DNA of 64,000 nt from Jiangella alkaliphila (lineage in GTDB: Bacteria > Actinomycetota > Actinomycetes > Jiangellales > Jiangellaceae). The stretch lies in contig NZ_LT629791.1 of assembly GCF_900105925.1 (NCBI RefSeq), positions 5,550,001 to 5,614,000 on the forward strand, read 5' to 3'. The translations under genes and the position numbers were made by a program. Shown in pieces: positions 26,312 through 35,364 of the stretch. The stretch's first letter is position 1; the number at the start of each line of letters is the position of its first letter. The notes beneath the pieces are model-generated. The model ran no database searches, was not told the origin of the DNA, and worked only from the letters and a program-made list of their open reading frames with translations.

Positions 26312-26360
26312 TTGACGGCGTGTCGGGCCCAGTGGTAGACCAACCGGCCAATAGGTCTAC
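26312..26360 (+). promoter_or_regulatory. candidate promoter and operator of the first ABC operon
   Basis: TTGACG (26312-26317) with an 18-bp spacer to TAGACC (26336-26341) is a plausible promoter. GTAGACC (26335-26341) and GGTCTAC (26354-26360) form a perfect 7-bp inverted repeat with a 12-bp centre covering the -10 and start site, which suggests a repressor site. The ATG of the binding protein is at 26398, with GAGG 7 nt before it. Confidence 0.4.
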
Positions 26361-26397
26361 TGGCCGCGACTCCGCGTGTCGAAATGCGAGGTACACC

Positions 26398-28260
26398 ATG
26401 GCGACATCCGTTCCCCGCGGCAGAGCACGCCGGTTCGCCGCTGCCGCGGCAGCGGCGGCGGCGGCGCTCGGCATGTCCGGGCTGGCCGCCGCCGGGCTCC
26501 CGGCGGCCGCGACAGAGGACGCCGAGCCGACGTCGTTGACGATCGCCGTGGCGCAGGAGGTCGACTCGCTCAGCCCGTTCATCGCGGTGCGGCTGATCAC
26601 CACCAACATGGGCCGGTGGATGTACGACTTCCTCACCAACTACGACCCGGAGACCGGTGAGACGGTCCCGGCGCTGGCCGAGTCCTGGGACACGTCGGAG
26701 GACGGGCTGACCTGGACCTACACCCTCCGCGACGACGCCACCTGGACCGACGGCGAGCCGGTCACGGCCGACGACGTCGCATGGACGTTCAACACGATGA
26801 TGAACGACCCGGCGGCCGCCGAGGCGAACGGCAACTTCGTCGAGAACTTCGAGTCCGTCCGGGCCATCGACGAGCGGATGGTCCAGATCGTCCTGAACGA
26901 GCCGCAGGTGACGATGCTCGCGCTGGACGTGCCGATCCTGCCGGAGCACATCTGGGCGGAGATCGACGACTACGGCGCGTTCAACAACGACACCGAGTTC
27001 CCCATCGTCGGCAGCGGGCCGTTCATCCTCACCGAGTACGAACCGAACGTGTCGATCACGCTCGAGGCCAACCCGGACTACTGGCGCGGCGAGCCGAAGT
27101 TCGACCAGCTCATCCTGCGTTACATCGACGACCCCGACGCGCAGGTCGAGGCGTTGCGCAACGGCGAGGTCGACTTCGTCTTCAACCTCACCCCGGCGCA
27201 GTACGAGTCGCTGGAGAACGAGGACAACATCACCGTCAACGCCGCCCAGGGCAAGCGGTTCCAGGCCGTCACGCTGAACCCCGGCGCGCGCCTGCAGGAC
27301 GGCACCCCGTTCGGCGACGGACACCCGGCGCTGCAGGACCCCGCCGTCCGTGAGGCGCTGGTGCACACCATCGACCGCGACGCCATCTACGAGGTCGCGT
27401 ACGGCGGCTACGGCGAGCCCAACGGGGGCTACATCCCGTCGCGCTACGACACCTTCCACTGGGAGCCGTCCGGCGACGAGGAGAACGGCTTCGACATCGA
27501 CGAGGCCAACCGGCTGCTCGACGAGGCCGGCTACGCGCCCGGCGGCGACGGCATCCGCGTCGGCCCGGACGGGCGGCCGCTGTCGTTCCGGTTCAACGTG
27601 CACGGCGACAACCCGCAGTACATCCAGGCCGCCGAGATGATGGCCGAGTGGGCACGCGAAGCCGGCATGGAGCTGCTGGTCGAGCCGGTGTCCGAGGTCG
27701 GCTCGCTGCTCGACGAGGGCACCTACGACATCCTCACCACCGGCTGGAACGTCAACCCGGACCCGAACTACGTGCTGTCGATCAACCTGTGCACCGGGCT
27801 GCCGACCGAGCTGGGCGGGCCGTACCTGTCCGACGCGTACTACTGCAACGAGTCCTACGACCAGCTCTACGCCGAGCAGCTGTCCGAGCTCGACGTCGAC
27901 GCCCGCGCGGACATCGTCCACGACATGCAGCGCACCCTCTACGAGGACAACGTGTTCGTGGTCTGGGGCTACGCGGACGCGCTGGAGGCGTACCGCAGCG
28001 ACGTCATCGCCTCGATGACCCCGCAGCCGGACCCGGGCGGCAACTTCTACGGCCAGGACGGCTACTGGAGCTGGTGGTCCGCGGTCCCTGTCGGTGAGGA
28101 GAGCGACGACGCCGCCGGCTCGGGTGACGACGGCGACAGCGACGACGGCGGCTCGAACACCGGGCTGATCATCGGCATCGTCGCGGCCGCCGTGGTGATC
28201 CTGCTCCTGGTGCTGCTCCTGCTCCGGCGCCGCGGCAGCACCGCCGACGACCGCGAATAG
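26398..28260 (+). CDS. ABC transporter substrate-binding protein (peptide type, family 5) with C-terminal membrane anchor
   Basis: This 620-residue extracytoplasmic binding protein belongs to the DppA/OppA family and captures oligopeptides or similar solutes for the permeases encoded next. An Ala-rich N-terminal signal (about residues 10-40) lacks a lipobox cysteine. The family-5 fold is shown by ALAESWDTSEDGLTWTYTLR and TDGEPVTADDVAWTFNTMM. After an Asp/Gly/Ser linker, a hydrophobic segment (GLIIGIVAAAVVILLLVLLL) and RRR end the protein, so it is anchored by a C-terminal helix instead of lipid. The start is ATG 26398 with GAGG upstream. The downstream ATG follows its stop without a gap. Confidence 0.93.
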   Translation: MATSVPRGRARRFAAAAAAAAAALGMSGLAAAGLPAAATEDAEPTSLTIAVAQEVDSLSPFIAVRLITTNMGRWMYDFLTNYDPETGETVPALAESWDTSEDGLTWTYTLRDDATWTDGEPVTADDVAWTFNTMMNDPAAAEANGNFVENFESVRAIDERMVQIVLNEPQVTMLALDVPILPEHIWAEIDDYGAFNNDTEFPIVGSGPFILTEYEPNVSITLEANPDYWRGEPKFDQLILRYIDDPDAQVEALRNGEVDFVFNLTPAQYESLENEDNITVNAAQGKRFQAVTLNPGARLQDGTPFGDGHPALQDPAVREALVHTIDRDAIYEVAYGGYGEPNGGYIPSRYDTFHWEPSGDEENGFDIDEANRLLDEAGYAPGGDGIRVGPDGRPLSFRFNVHGDNPQYIQAAEMMAEWAREAGMELLVEPVSEVGSLLDEGTYDILTTGWNVNPDPNYVLSINLCTGLPTELGGPYLSDAYYCNESYDQLYAEQLSELDVDARADIVHDMQRTLYEDNVFVVWGYADALEAYRSDVIASMTPQPDPGGNFYGQDGYWSWWSAVPVGEESDDAAGSGDDGDSDDGGSNTGLIIGIVAAAVVILLLVLLLLRRRGSTADDRE

Positions 28261-29271
28261 ATGGCGAATCCGACCCTGGTCGTGCCTGCGCCGGACCGGT
28301 CACATGTCCGGCGCAGGCTCCGGTACTACGGCGAGAAGCTCGGCGGGTCGCTGGTCTCGCTCTTCGCCATCATCCTGACCAGCTTCTTCCTGTTCCGGAT
28401 CATCCCCGGCGACCCGGTGCGGACGATGACGCACGGCCGCCCGGTGAGCATCGAGCAGCAGGAGCAGCTGCGCCGCGAGTTCGGCCTGGACAAGCCGCTG
28501 GCCGAGCAGTTCTGGTCCTACCTGACGGGCGTCCTGCGGCTGGACTTCGGCGAGTCGTTCCAGTTCAACCGGCCGGTCACCGACCTCATCGGCGACCGGA
28601 TCTGGCCGACGGTGCTGCTGGTCGGCACCAGCGTGCTGATCTCGGCGGCGCTGGGCCTCTGGCTGGGCGTCCGCGGCGCCTGGAACCACGGCAGCGTGAG
28701 CGACCGCGTCAACACCGGAGTGGCACTGACGCTGTGGTCGGTGCCGAGCTTCTGGCTGGGCCTGATCCTCATCGTGATCTTCGCCTCCGGCCTCGGCTGG
28801 TTCCCCACCAGCGGCATGGAGGACACCGGCGTCGACGGCTGGGAGCGCATCCCCGACGTCGCGCACCACATGGTGCTGCCGCTGGTGACGCTGGTCGCCG
28901 TCGTGTACGCGCAGTACCTGATGATCATGCGGTCGTCGCTGCTGGACGAGATGGGCAGCGACTACATCGTCACCGCCCGGGCGAAGGGGCTGCGTGACAT
29001 CGTCGTGCGCCGCCGGCACGCCGTCCCGAACGCGCTGCTGCCCACCATCACGCTGATCTTCGTCAACCTCGGCTTCGTCGTCTTCGGCGCCGTGCTGGTC
29101 GAGACGATCTTCAGCTGGCCGGGCCTGGGCCAGCTGTTCTACACCGGCCTGAGCGTCCCGGACCTGCCGCTGGTGCAGGGGCTGTTCATCCTGTTCTCCG
29201 CGGCGGTCATCCTGATGAACCTGGTGGCCGACCTGCTCTACCCCGTCCTCGACCCGCGGGTGCGGCCGTGA
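28261..29271 (+). CDS. peptide ABC transporter permease (DppB/OppB type)
   Basis: This 336-residue inner-membrane permease has the DppB N-terminus (SLFAIILTSFFLFRIIPGDPV) and the EAA-like loop around ARAKGLRDIVVRRRHAVPNA, which contacts the ATPases. About six transmembrane helices are visible. It starts immediately after the binding-protein stop, and the next permease GTG overlaps its stop (GTGA). It forms a heterodimeric channel with that next permease. Confidence 0.93.
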   Translation: MANPTLVVPAPDRSHVRRRLRYYGEKLGGSLVSLFAIILTSFFLFRIIPGDPVRTMTHGRPVSIEQQEQLRREFGLDKPLAEQFWSYLTGVLRLDFGESFQFNRPVTDLIGDRIWPTVLLVGTSVLISAALGLWLGVRGAWNHGSVSDRVNTGVALTLWSVPSFWLGLILIVIFASGLGWFPTSGMEDTGVDGWERIPDVAHHMVLPLVTLVAVVYAQYLMIMRSSLLDEMGSDYIVTARAKGLRDIVVRRRHAVPNALLPTITLIFVNLGFVVFGAVLVETIFSWPGLGQLFYTGLSVPDLPLVQGLFILFSAAVILMNLVADLLYPVLDPRVRP

Positions 29272-30152
29272 ACGGGCTCGCGTGGGCGCGGCGACGGCGG
29301 ACGGCCACCCGGTTCTGGTCGCAGTTCCGGCAGAACAAGGCCGGCGTGTTCGGGCTGGTCGTGCTGGCGCTGTTCGTGCTGACGGCGCTGCTGGCGCCGC
29401 TGCTGACGGCCGACAACGCGCTCAGCGTCACCCGTCCCCCCGGATCGCCGCTGGACGGGCCGAGCGCGGACTTCCCACTGGGGACGGACCGGTCCGGCCG
29501 CTCGATGATCGACCTGCTCATCTGGGGGTCGCGGGTCTCGCTGACGGTCGGGTTCTGGGCGACGTTCATCTCGATCGCGTTCGGCACGCTGTTCGGGATC
29601 CTGGCCGGGCACTTCGGCGGCTGGGGGTCCAGCCTGCTGATGCGGGTGACCGACTGGTTCCTCGTCATGCCGTCGCTGGTCCTGGGCGTCACGCTGGCCG
29701 CGGTCCTGGGCCGCAGCCTGACGACGATCATCGTCGCGATCGGCGTGACGTCGTGGCCGACGACCGCCCGGCTGGTGCGCGCCCAGACGCTCGCCGTCGA
29801 GGCGCGGCCGTACATCGAGCGGGCCAAGGCGCTGGGTGGTGGGCACCTGCACGTCATGTCGAACCACGTGCTGCCCAACGTGATGCCGATCGTGCTGGCG
29901 CAGACGACCCTGACGGTCGGGTCGGCGATCCTGCTGGAGTCGACGTTCGCGTTCCTGGGGCTGGGCGATCCGACGACGGCGTCCTGGGGCGCGACCATCC
30001 AGGCGGCCCGCGACGTCGGCGCCGTCAGCTCGCGCATGTGGTGGTACATCCTGCCGCCGGGTTTCGCGATCGTGCTGGTCGTGCTCGCGTTCACGCTGGT
30101 CGGCCGGGCCATCGAGGGCGTCCTGAACCCGAAGCTGAGGGAGCGCCGCTGA
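29268..30152 (+). CDS. peptide ABC transporter permease (DppC/OppC type)
   Basis: This 294-residue partner permease has the DppC-type N-terminus with WSQFRQNKAGVFGLVVLAL and the PLGTDRSGRSMIDLLIWGSR motif. The EAA loop is around ERAKALGGGHLHVMSNHVLPN. It starts at GTG 29268, overlapping the DppB stop, and its own stop overlaps the next ATG (TGATG). Five to six membrane helices are evident. It works with the preceding permease. Confidence 0.93.
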   Translation: MNGLAWARRRRTATRFWSQFRQNKAGVFGLVVLALFVLTALLAPLLTADNALSVTRPPGSPLDGPSADFPLGTDRSGRSMIDLLIWGSRVSLTVGFWATFISIAFGTLFGILAGHFGGWGSSLLMRVTDWFLVMPSLVLGVTLAAVLGRSLTTIIVAIGVTSWPTTARLVRAQTLAVEARPYIERAKALGGGHLHVMSNHVLPNVMPIVLAQTTLTVGSAILLESTFAFLGLGDPTTASWGATIQAARDVGAVSSRMWWYILPPGFAIVLVVLAFTLVGRAIEGVLNPKLRERR

Positions 30153-31165
30153 TGGGCCTGCTGGAGGTCTCCGACCTGACGGTGACGTATCGGAGCGCCG
30201 GCGGCGACGTGCCGGCCGTCCGCGGTGTGAGCTTCGCGCTGGAGGCCGGGGAGAAGCTGGGGCTGGCCGGCGAGTCCGGCTGCGGCAAGTCGACGATGGC
30301 GCTCGCCCTGCTGCGGCTGCTGCCGAATACCGCCCGATTTACCGGTGAAATCCGTTTCAACGGTGAGGACGTCCTGACCATGTCGTGGGGCCGGCTGCGG
30401 GCGGTCCGCTGGGCCGGCGCGTCGATCGTCTTCCAGGGCGCCATGCACTCGCTCAACGCCGTCCAGCGCATCGGCGCGCAGATCGCCGAGCCGATCCGGC
30501 TGCACTCGAAGGCCACCGAGGCCGAGATCCGGCGGAAGACCGGCGAGCTGCTCGAGCAGGTCGGCCTGCCGGCCCGGCGCGCCGGCGCCTACCCGCACGA
30601 GCTGTCCGGCGGGCAGCGCCAGCGGGTGATGATCGCGATGGCGCTGGCCTGCGACCCGCAGCTGATCGTCGCCGACGAGCCGACGACGGCGCTGGACGTG
30701 ATGATCCAGGCGCAGATCCTCACGCTGATCGAGTCACTGGTCGCCGACCAGGGCATCAGCCTGCTGATGATCAGCCACGACCTGTCCGTGCTCGCCGACA
30801 CCTGCGACCGGCTGGCCGTCATGTACGCCGGGCGGATCGTCGAGGAGGGCCCGGCCGGGGCGGTCTTCGGCGCCGCCCGGCACCCCTACGGCGCGGCGCT
30901 GGCGGCGGCGTTCCCGCGGATCGGCGACCCGGCGTCGCGGCGGCGGCCGCAGGGACTGGCCGGCGACCCGCCCGACCCGGCCGAACTGCCCGCCGGATGC
31001 GCGTTCCACCCGCGCTGTGCCGTACGGCTGGACCACTGCGACGCCGTCGACCCGACGCTCTGGCCGGTGGACGGCGAGGACCGGCGGGCCGCCTGCGTCC
31101 GCGTCCTGCCCGACGACGGTCGCTCCCTGGTGGCCGTGACCTCGGAAGGGCGGGAGTCCGCGTGA
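30152..31165 (+). CDS. peptide ABC transporter ATP-binding protein (DppD/OppD type)
   Basis: This 337-residue ATPase has Walker [10 protein letters not shown], the signature [15 protein letters not shown], Walker [13 protein letters not shown] and switch His in MISHDL. The C-terminal oligopeptide-transporter extension contains the Cys-rich [12 protein letters not shown] motif seen in Opp/Dpp ATPases, some of which bind an Fe-S cluster. ATG 30152 shares a base with the upstream stop. It pairs with the next ATPase to drive the permeases. Confidence 0.95.
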   Translation: MGLLEVSDLTVTYRSAGGDVPAVRGVSFALEAGEKLGLAGESGCGKSTMALALLRLLPNTARFTGEIRFNGEDVLTMSWGRLRAVRWAGASIVFQGAMHSLNAVQRIGAQIAEPIRLHSKATEAEIRRKTGELLEQVGLPARRAGAYPHELSGGQRQRVMIAMALACDPQLIVADEPTTALDVMIQAQILTLIESLVADQGISLLMISHDLSVLADTCDRLAVMYAGRIVEEGPAGAVFGAARHPYGAALAAAFPRIGDPASRRRPQGLAGDPPDPAELPAGCAFHPRCAVRLDHCDAVDPTLWPVDGEDRRAACVRVLPDDGRSLVAVTSEGRESA

Positions 31166-32145
31166 GCGAACCGATCCTGTCCGCCGAGGACCTTCACGTC
31201 GAGTTCGCCTCCCGCCGCGGCGGCGGCCGGGCCCGCGCCGTCGACGGCGTCAACCTCGACATCGCGCGGGGCGAGATCGTCGCGCTGGTCGGCGAGTCCG
31301 GCTGCGGCAAGACGACCTTGGCCCGCACCCTGCTCGGCCTGGAGCGGCCGACGTCGGGACGGGTGCTGCACGGCGGCACTCCCCTCACCTACTCGTCGCG
31401 GGCGCTCAAGCGGTTCCGCCGCGACGTGCAGCTGGTGCTGCAGGACCCGAGCGGCTCGCTGAACCCGCGGCACACCGTCTACGACGCGGTCGCCGAAGGA
31501 CTGCGCATCCACGGCGACGTCCCGAACGAGCGGGAGCGGGTCGCCGACGCGCTGTCGCGGGCCGGGCTGCGTCCGCCGGAACGCTTCTTCCTGCGGTTCC
31601 CGCACGAGCTGTCCGGCGGGCAGCGGCAGCGGGTCGTCATCGCCGGCGCGCTGGTCCTGGATCCGAACGTCATCGTCGCCGACGAGCCGGTCGCGTCGCT
31701 GGACGCGTCGGTGCGCGGCGAGATCCTGGCGCTGCTGCTGCGGCTGCGCGACGACCTGGGGCTGGCGGCGCTGGTGGTGACGCACGACCTCGGGCTGGCG
31801 TGGAACATCGCCGACCGGGTCGCCGTCATGTACCTGGGCCGGATCGTCGAGACCGGGCCGGTGGAGAAGATCCTCACCGCGCCGGAGCACCCGTACACGC
31901 AGGCGCTGCTGTCGGTGTTGCCGGACGCGCCCGGCTCCCCCGTCGTCCTGCAGGGCGAGCCGCCGGACCCGACGCGGATCCCGTCAGGCTGCCGGTTCCA
32001 TCTGCGCTGCCCCGTGCTGGCGTCGGGCGCGGCGGCCGCGGCCGGGGTGGACGGCGCCTGCCGCGGCGAGGACCCCGGCGTGCTGGCCGGCGGGACGGCC
32101 ACCCAGGTGGCCTGCCACTACGCGGTTCATGTGACAGTGTGCTGA
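31162..32145 (+). CDS. peptide ABC transporter ATP-binding protein (DppF/OppF type)
   Basis: This 327-residue second ATPase has Walker [10 protein letters not shown], signature [15 protein letters not shown], Walker B VIVADEPVASLD and VTHDLGLAWNIADR. The C-terminal Opp extension has IPSGCRFHLRCPV. GTG 31162 overlaps the preceding stop (GTGA). It is the last gene of the five-gene operon, and its stop is 3 nt from the stop of the convergent TetR gene. Confidence 0.95.
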   Translation: MSEPILSAEDLHVEFASRRGGGRARAVDGVNLDIARGEIVALVGESGCGKTTLARTLLGLERPTSGRVLHGGTPLTYSSRALKRFRRDVQLVLQDPSGSLNPRHTVYDAVAEGLRIHGDVPNERERVADALSRAGLRPPERFFLRFPHELSGGQRQRVVIAGALVLDPNVIVADEPVASLDASVRGEILALLLRLRDDLGLAALVVTHDLGLAWNIADRVAVMYLGRIVETGPVEKILTAPEHPYTQALLSVLPDAPGSPVVLQGEPPDPTRIPSGCRFHLRCPVLASGAAAAAGVDGACRGEDPGVLAGGTATQVACHYAVHVTVC

Positions 32146-32148
32146 CGG

Positions 32149-32754
32149 TCAGCGACCTGGCTGCGGCAGCCCGGCCCTGACCAGCGCGAACGCCTCGGCG
32201 ACCAGGTCGTTGAGGGGGCGCTCGGACTTGCCCGTCGCCCAGAGGTCCAGGGCCGTCTTGAACGAGTGCCCCGCTGCGCCGGCGATGAGGTGCGGGTAGA
32301 GATCGCGGCTCGCGTCGGTGCCCGTGCGGGCGGCGATGGTCTCGGCGAACCGGCGGCGCATGGTGTCGAACGCGGCCAGCTGACTGGCGATGACGTTGGG
32401 ATGCGCCATGATCATGTCCATCTGTGCCATCATGCGGGCACGCGCCTGCGGACTGTCGTCGAGGGCGCCGAGGAAAACGGTCTGCAGACTGTCCCAGATG
32501 GGCTCGTCGGCCGGCCGCGCCTCGATCTCGTCGGTGAGCCTCTCGGCCCAGTCGATGATGGAGGCGACGATGGCCTCCTCGCGGCTGGAGAAGTAGTTGT
32601 GGAACGTGCGGGGCGAGACGTCGGCGGCCGCGGCGATGGCCTCGACGGTGACGTGCTCGACCCCGAGTTCGACGGCGAGCCGGTTGGCGGCGGCGGAGAG
32701 AGCGGCGCGAGTGGCCGCCTTCTTGCGCTCGCGCAGACCCACTTCTACTGTCAT
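32149..32754 (-). CDS. TetR family transcriptional regulator
   Basis: This 201-residue regulator has an N-terminal TetR helix-turn-helix: VTVEAIAAAADVSPRTFHNY at about 35-54, then FSSREEAI. The C-terminal ligand domain is of unknown specificity. ATG 32754 is chosen because a promoter (TTGCAG-17 bp-TAAAGT) places the transcript start at or next to it, a leaderless arrangement; the frame upstream is only read-through. A TTGCAG-AGA-CTGCAA palindrome over the -35 suggests autorepression, and a related palindrome lies at the MMPL promoter. Confidence 0.92.
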   Translation of the reverse strand: MTVEVGLRERKKAATRAALSAAANRLAVELGVEHVTVEAIAAAADVSPRTFHNYFSSREEAIVASIIDWAERLTDEIEARPADEPIWDSLQTVFLGALDDSPQARARMMAQMDMIMAHPNVIASQLAAFDTMRRRFAETIAARTGTDASRDLYPHLIAGAAGHSFKTALDLWATGKSERPLNDLVAEAFALVRAGLPQPGR

Positions 32755-32761
32755 GTCAACT

Positions 32762-32790
32762 ACTTTAGCAAAAAGTTGCAGAGACTGCAA
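32762..32790 (-). promoter_or_regulatory. TetR gene promoter with operator palindrome
   Basis: On the minus strand TTGCAG (32785-32790), a 17-bp spacer and TAAAGT (32762-32767) form a good promoter. The perfect palindrome TTGCAGAGACTGCAA (32776-32790) covers the -35. A second TTGCAGAG copy lies upstream at about 32810-32817. The expected start site coincides with the ATG. Confidence 0.6.
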
Positions 32791-32832
32791 AACTGCTGAG
32801 CAAGAAAAGTTGCAGAGCCGCGCCGGACAGGC

Positions 32833-32871
32833 GGACGGGCGGCCGGGACCTCTCCGTCCGGCCGCCCGTCC
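32833..32871 (-). terminator. terminator hairpin after the MMPL gene
   Basis: GGACGGGCGGCC and GGCCGCCCGTCC (12 bp), extended by GGAC/GTCC with one bulge, form a strong stem about 18 nt past the MMPL stop. A U-rich stretch (TCTTTC) follows on the plus-strand side only, so direction is uncertain. Confidence 0.5.
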
Positions 32872-32888
32872 TCTTTCACCGGGGGGTC

Positions 32889-35108
32889 TTAGCGCTGCTG
32901 CGCCGGTTCCGGTTCCAACTCCGCCTCGGGCTCCTCCCGATACTGGCGGTTGAGCTTCTCGCCCTCGACGTCGACGTTCGGGAGCAGGCGGTCCAGCCAG
33001 CGCGGCAGGAACCAGGCCCGGCTGCCCAGCAGCGTCATGACCGCCGGGACGATCGTCATGCGGACGACGAACGCGTCGAAGGCGACCGCCGCGGCCAGCG
33101 CGAGGCCGATCTGCATGATGAAGTCCTCACCGCCGAAGATGAAGGCGGCGAACACGCTGATCATGATCATTGCGGCGGCGCTGACCACGCGGGCGCCGTG
33201 CTGGAAGCCGATGACCACCGACTCAGTGGGCGATGCGCCGTGCACGTGTTCCTCGCGCATCCGGGTGACCAGGAAGACCTGGTAGTCCATCGCGAGGCCG
33301 AACACCACGCCGATGAGGAAGATCGGCAGCATGCTGACGATCGGGCCGGTCTGCTCGATGCCCAGCGCGCCGTTGAACCAGCCCCACTGGAACACCGCCA
33401 CGAGGGCGCCGAAGGTGGCGCCCATCGTGAGCAGGAACCCGAGCGCGGCCTTGAGCGGCACGAGGATCGAACGGAACACGATCGTCAGCAGAATCAGCGA
33501 CAAACCGACGACCAGCAGCAGGTACGGCAGCAGCGCGTCGGCCATCCGCTCGGTGAAGTCGATGTTGATGGCCGTCGTACCGGTGACGGCGAGCGTCGCC
33601 CCGGTCTCATCCGCCAGGCTCTCGCCCTGGTCGCGGATGGCCGCCACCAGGTCCTCGGTCTCGGTGCTCCCCGGCGCGGATTCGGGCACGACGTTGACGA
33701 TGGCGGTGTCGCCGGCCTCGTTGAACATCGGCGGCGAGACCGAGACGACGTCGTCGACCTCACCGAGCGTTCCGGCCACCTGGTCGGCCGCCGCCTGCGG
33801 GTCGCCGCTGCCGGTCGCGTCGACCACGATCATCAGTGGCCCGTTGAAGCCGGCGCCGAACCCCTCGACGGTCAGGTCGTAGGCTTCGCGCTGGGTGGTC
33901 CCCGGAGCTGAACTGCCCTCGTCGGGCAGGCCCAGGCGCAGGTCGAGCACCGGCGCCGCGAGGGCGAGCATGCCGACACCGGCCACCACGAGCACCGGGA
34001 TCGGGCGCCGGGTGATGAGGTTCGCCCACCGGCGGCCCAGGGTGGGCTTGCCGCCGTCCCCCTCCGGGTCGCGGACCTTGCGCAGGCCCGGGATGCGGCC
34101 GCCCATCACGCGGCGCTTCGCGAAGCCCAGCAGCGCGGGCAGCAGCGTCAGCGCGATGATGACGGCGACGCCGACGGTGAGTGCCGCCGCCAGGCCCATC
34201 TCCGTCAGCAGCGGGATGTTCACCACGAAGAGGCCGGCCAGTGCGATCATGACGGTCAGCCCCGCGAACACGACGGCGGAGCCGGCAGTGCCGACGGCGC
34301 GACCGGCCGCCTCTTCGCCTTCGCGGCCGATCGCCAGCTCGTGCCGGTACCGCGACACGATGAACAGTGCGTAGTCGATGCCGACGGCGAGCCCGAGCAT
34401 GAGAGCGAGCGTGGGCGTGCTGGAGCCGATGTCGATGAAGCCGCTGGCGGCCGTGATCGCGGAGATGCCGATCATGATGCCGAGGATGGCCGTGAGCAGC
34501 GGGAGCCCCGCGGCGATCAGTGAGCCGAACGTGATGACGAGGACCACCGCGGCCACGGCGATGCCGACGAACTCGGTGCCGCCACCCGGCTCCTCCTCGG
34601 CCATGGCCGCCTCGCCGCCGAGCTCCACCGTCAGGCCGGCGTCGCGGCCGTTCTCGGCCGCCTCGAACAACGCGTCCCTGGCCTCGTCGGTCAGGTCGGC
34701 GAACTGGACGGAGTAGGTCACCTGCGAGAACGCGATGCGCTGGTCGTCCGAGACGGTGCCGGCCTCGAAGGGATCTGGCACCTGCGCGACCTGCGGCGCC
34801 GACGCGAGCTCGGCCAGGACCTCCTCGACGGCGGCCTGGTTCTCGGGCTCGGTGAGAGTCTCGCCCTCGGGTGCGGCGAACACCACCCGCGCCTGCACCC
34901 CGTCGGCGTTGCTGCCAGGGAAGCGCTCGTCGAGGAGGTCGAAGGCCTCCTGGGACTCGGTGCCCGGGATGGAGAACGTGTCGGACGTGGGCCCGGAGAG
35001 CGTCGCCGCACCCACCCCGACGAGCGCGACGAGGCCGAGCCAGATGGCCAGCACCACCCCGCGGCGCCGATACGAGAACCGGCCGAGCCGGTAGAGGAAT
35101 GTCGCCAC
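32889..35108 (-). CDS. MMPL family (RND-type) membrane transporter
   Basis: This 739-residue protein has the duplicated RND topology of MMPL proteins: one N-terminal helix, a large extracytoplasmic loop, five helices, then a repeat of the same. The helix-4-type motifs GLAVGIDYALFIVSRYRHE and GLAMDYQVFLVTRMREEH are present in each half. Such transporters export lipids, siderophores or drugs; the substrate is unknown. GTG 35108 (MATFLYRLGRFSYRRR) is chosen because GGAG lies 6-9 nt upstream. A TetR gene with a related operator lies just downstream. Confidence 0.92.
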   Translation of the reverse strand: MATFLYRLGRFSYRRRGVVLAIWLGLVALVGVGAATLSGPTSDTFSIPGTESQEAFDLLDERFPGSNADGVQARVVFAAPEGETLTEPENQAAVEEVLAELASAPQVAQVPDPFEAGTVSDDQRIAFSQVTYSVQFADLTDEARDALFEAAENGRDAGLTVELGGEAAMAEEEPGGGTEFVGIAVAAVVLVITFGSLIAAGLPLLTAILGIMIGISAITAASGFIDIGSSTPTLALMLGLAVGIDYALFIVSRYRHELAIGREGEEAAGRAVGTAGSAVVFAGLTVMIALAGLFVVNIPLLTEMGLAAALTVGVAVIIALTLLPALLGFAKRRVMGGRIPGLRKVRDPEGDGGKPTLGRRWANLITRRPIPVLVVAGVGMLALAAPVLDLRLGLPDEGSSAPGTTQREAYDLTVEGFGAGFNGPLMIVVDATGSGDPQAAADQVAGTLGEVDDVVSVSPPMFNEAGDTAIVNVVPESAPGSTETEDLVAAIRDQGESLADETGATLAVTGTTAINIDFTERMADALLPYLLLVVGLSLILLTIVFRSILVPLKAALGFLLTMGATFGALVAVFQWGWFNGALGIEQTGPIVSMLPIFLIGVVFGLAMDYQVFLVTRMREEHVHGASPTESVVIGFQHGARVVSAAAMIMISVFAAFIFGGEDFIMQIGLALAAAVAFDAFVVRMTIVPAVMTLLGSRAWFLPRWLDRLLPNVDVEGEKLNRQYREEPEAELEPEPAQQR

Positions 35109-35241
35109 CGAAGTCTCCAAGCGTGTGAGAAGTGCGACGTCAGAACACCATGACGAACCTGTGAGCAGCCTGAGAGCGACGTGTGCGGCGCCCCACTCCG
35201 GTGTGAGACTGCTACTACCAGCCTGCCCCGTCCGCAATCTG

Positions 35242-35271
35242 ACACTAACTTACTTCTTGCGGATCATGCAA
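35242..35271 (-). promoter_or_regulatory. candidate MMPL promoter with TetR-like operator
   Basis: On the minus strand TTGCAT (35266-35271), an 18-bp spacer and TAGTGT (35242-35247) form a promoter about 125 nt before the MMPL start. The -35 is part of TTGCATGATCCGCAA (35257-35271). It matches the TetR-gene palindrome TTGCAGAGACTGCAA at 10 of 15 positions, including both outer half-sites. Confidence 0.45.
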
Positions 35272-35364
35272 ATCTTCCCAGCGGGCAAGTTTTCTTCCCG
35301 GGCATGACGGCCGCTGGTCATCTCCCCGTTGCCCGATCCCCGGCCGGTGGTCACCTGCGCCTCC

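Larger units (their letters stand above)
25204..26397. other. 1.2-kb non-coding interval rich in inverted repeats
   Basis: No convincing gene is present between divergent dxr and the ABC operon. The open frames crossing it lack start signals, family motifs and consistent codon bias. It contains the nested palindromes and repeats listed separately and, at its right end, the promoter of the ABC operon. A pair of 16-nt direct repeats (GCGAGTAAGGAGCACC / GCGAGTGAGGTGCCCC) lies near 25533-25570. Confidence 0.75.

Noticed and set aside
26331-26342. AGTGGTAGACCA as a DasR (dre) site
   Set aside because: The consensus TGGTCTAGACCA is missing two central bases here; a GTAGACC/GGTCTAC inverted repeat explains the sequence better.
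25493-26639. Open frames crossing the 25.2-26.4 kb interval, including a minus-strand frame reading VVVTAPDMPGLV
   Set aside because: They run through inverted repeats, have no ribosome-binding site or family motif, and are interrupted relative to any plausible gene. The interval is better explained as repeats.
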